The notes under the pieces: generated by a model
Seen by the model: the letters and a program-made list of their open reading frames with translations, nothing else
Told to the model about the DNA's origin: nothing
The model's database searches: none
Part shown: positions 5,169 through 7,124 of the stretch, piece after piece
How positions within the stretch are numbered: position 1 is the stretch's first letter
Layout: each line of letters begins with the position of its first letter
Assembly (NCBI GenBank): GCA_018376905.1
Contig: JAHAAK010000059.1
Location: 1 to 7,124, forward strand
DNA: 7,124 bases
Origin: Collinsella sp.
GTDB taxonomy: Bacteria; Actinomycetota; Coriobacteriia; Coriobacteriales; Coriobacteriaceae
Reading direction: 5' to 3'
Made by a program: the position numbers and the translations under genes

Positions 5169-5216
5169 CGCACGTATCTGCAACCGCACGTATCTGCAAC
5201 AGCATGTATTTGCATC
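5169..5216 (+). repeat. Three tandem 16-nt repeats in the thrS leader
   Basis: CGCACGTATCTGCAAC occurs twice without a gap (5169-5184, 5185-5200). A third copy (5201-5216) matches at 12 of 16 and ends one base before the Shine-Dalgarno. Each copy has GCA-N6-TGC symmetry. In RNA the six-base interval would be CGUAUC, CGUAUC and UGUAUU, which contain CGU and UGU, both threonine-tRNA anticodon triplets. This recalls the E. coli thrS operator, whose anticodon-like stem-loops upstream of the ribosome site bind ThrRS. The stems here are only 3 bp, so this is a hypothesis; DNA sites for a repressor are the alternative. Confidence 0.75.
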
Positions 5217-5217
5217 C

Positions 5218-5225
5218 GAGAGGAG
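5218..5225 (+). promoter_or_regulatory. Shine-Dalgarno of thrS
   Basis: GAGAGGAG lies 11 bases before ATG 5237, slightly far but purine-strong. It directly adjoins the leader repeats, so anything bound there would block it. It fixes the start at 5237 rather than in-frame upstream codons. Confidence 0.7.
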
Positions 5226-5236
5226 AAAACATACCC

Positions 5237-7000
<1,764 letters not shown>

Positions 7001-7025
7001 GGCATACTTCACAACAATTAACAAA

Positions 7026-7057
7026 GGCGACCGTCCATAAAGGGCGGCCGCCTTTTT
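7026..7057 (+). terminator. thrS terminator 1
   Basis: GGCGACCGTCC (7026-7036) pairs with GGGCGGCCGCC (7042-7052) around loop ATAAA, with one A-C mismatch and one U-G pair. It is followed by five T (7053-7057). This is a classic intrinsic terminator 25 bases after the thrS stop. Confidence 0.9.
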
Positions 7058-7071
7058 CATGCCTAAATAAG

Positions 7072-7099
7072 AAAAGCCGCTGGTTGAGCGGCTTTTTTT
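7072..7099 (+). terminator. thrS terminator 2 (possibly bidirectional)
   Basis: AAAAGCCGC and GCGGCTTTT form a stem around the 7-nt loop TGGTTGA, followed by a seven-T run (7093-7099) that starts in the stem. The A-rich left side also gives a T-rich tail (CTTTTCTTATTT) on the minus strand, so it could stop a convergent transcript from beyond the window. It is a second terminator only 14 bases after the first. Confidence 0.88.
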
Positions 7100-7124
7100 G
7101 TTGCACAAAAAGGTACAGGTTTTT

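Noticed and set aside
5114..5236. N-terminal extension of ThrRS supplying the missing TGS domain
   Set aside because: The 41 in-frame codons overlap the terminator, the promoter -10 and the leader repeats, lack a ribosome site and do not resemble TGS.
5155..5236. T-box riboswitch controlling thrS
   Set aside because: The leader is only about 76 nt, has no T-box sequence and no antiterminator/terminator pair before the start codon.

Overview
The window looks like chromosomal DNA from a gut Coriobacteriia (Actinomycetota), most likely Collinsella or a close relative. The basis is GC-rich coding sequence with strong third-position C/G bias, the style of the ThrRS protein, and GC-poorer intergenic DNA full of short inverted repeats. 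The genus is inferred from protein style and composition, not from a database search.

Layout. Positions 1-522 are non-coding and hold at least five separate inverted repeats. The last one (508-540) runs into the end of the first gene, so that gene's stop codon lies in the hairpin loop. Next comes a tight three-gene operon read leftward (3758 to 523): a GlpA/LhgO-type FAD oxidoreductase with a C-terminal [2Fe-2S] domain, a pyridine-nucleotide FAD oxidoreductase, and a small DUF1667-type cysteine protein. Gaps of 1 and 4 bases imply coupled expression. This cassette is known from glycerol / glycerol-3-phosphate loci of anaerobes, and the three proteins probably form one electron-transferring dehydrogenase. 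No glpK, glpF or glpB is visible here.

Positions 3759-4563 separate the leftward operon from a rightward gene and contain the most striking object in the window. It is a seven-unit array (3928-4464) of a 16-bp sequence in strictly alternating orientation, with an exact 80-bp period and dyad centres every 40 bp. The spacing never slips although the sequence has diverged, and most arm changes keep base pairing (many as G-U) if the plus strand is RNA. It is not a CRISPR. It resembles a REP/BIME mosaic in layout but sits between divergent genes. I cannot name its family.

The rightward half holds a small membrane protein with two transmembrane helices and a double zinc ribbon (4564-4995), a hairpin, then thrS (5237-7000) with its own promoter. 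The thrS leader carries three tandem 16-nt repeats ending one base before the Shine-Dalgarno. ThrRS lacks the usual N-terminal TGS domain but keeps the editing, catalytic and anticodon-binding domains. Two consecutive hairpin-plus-T-run terminators close the gene.

Most likely to repay follow-up: the 80-bp array, its possible kinship with the inverted repeat at 383-443 (a shared loop 10-mer), and the thrS leader repeats.
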